Origin: Massilia sp. erpn
Lineage (GTDB): Bacteria; Pseudomonadota; Gammaproteobacteria; Burkholderiales; Burkholderiaceae_D
Direction of reading: 5' to 3'
Assembly (NCBI RefSeq): GCF_024400215.1
Contig: NZ_CP053748.1
Span: forward strand, 5,580,001 to 5,644,000
DNA length: 64,000 nucleotides
Below are positions 63,937 to 64,000 of the stretch, one piece after another; position 1 is the first letter of the stretch, and every line of letters starts with the position of its first letter. Below the pieces are notes generated by a model that was not told the origin of the DNA, searched no databases, and saw nothing but the letters and a program-made list of their open reading frames with translations. A program made the position numbers and the translations under genes.

Positions 63937-64000
63937 GCGACAGCCCCGCAAATAAAAGTGCGCCGAGTGTAGCACGCCCAATTCCTGCTTGCAGGGCGCA

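Overview
The window reads as chromosomal DNA of a Gram-negative betaproteobacterium, most likely Oxalobacteraceae (Massilia, Duganella or a relative). GC is high, coding density is very high, and signal-transduction genes are abundant. There is a tetrathionate-respiration cluster, TonB/PepSY iron uptake, class I PHA synthase, and a group of chitinases with N-terminal CBM5/12 domains. I see no phage, plasmid, transposase or CRISPR locus, and the assignment rests on gene content only. || Layout: 1-145 holds the N-terminus of an L-lactate dehydrogenase. 213-632 is a tail-anchored coiled-coil protein. 739-8237 is a tetrathionate respiration module, with sensor and regulator ttrSR converging on ttrBCA; a palindromic repeat pair and an exact FNR-type box lie between them. 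8404-8789 carries three tandem tRNA-Arg(ACG) genes with their own promoter and terminator. 8971-17871 is dense in signalling genes: PAS-receiver protein, two hybrid kinases, a receiver-GGDEF cyclase, a hemerythrin and a NarX-type kinase. 17900-23080 holds type II NADH dehydrogenase, a His-rich secreted protein, an outer-membrane protein, and two membrane/coiled-coil proteins. 23150-25987 is an Lrp-type regulator divergent from dadA, then an HDOD protein. 26036-30127 is a putative operon of a PLP aminotransferase without its Schiff-base lysine, a hybrid kinase and a nitrobindin-like protein. 30226-34705 is a porin, PstS-like protein and GGDEF-EAL operon. || 35017-39931 has a NUDIX hydrolase and several oxidoreductases. 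40237-47062 is a chitin module: two GH18 and one GH19 chitinase, all predicted lipoproteins with an N-terminal chitin-binding domain, with a JmjC/cupin hydroxylase between the first two. 47124-49994 is a patch of immunity-like and unknown small genes around an MFS exporter. 50027-52436 has an M28 peptidase, a membrane-anchored unknown and a LuxR-type regulator without a visible LuxI. 52794-57032 is a probably Fur-controlled TonB receptor, DUF3325-like, DUF3649-like and PepSY operon. 57119-61518 is a low-oxygen module of small membrane protein, universal stress protein, PHA synthase and a convergent thymidine phosphorylase; FNR-like boxes lie upstream of both transcription units. 61673-63936 holds a serine hydrolase, a TonB-like protein and a GNAT acetyltransferase. 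|| Together the genes suggest a respiratorily flexible, chitin-degrading environmental bacterium. It appears able to switch to tetrathionate and store PHA when oxygen falls, and it invests heavily in two-component and c-di-GMP signalling. The strongest anomaly is the aminotransferase-family protein in which the PLP lysine is glutamine. It is encoded 7 bp upstream of a sensor kinase.
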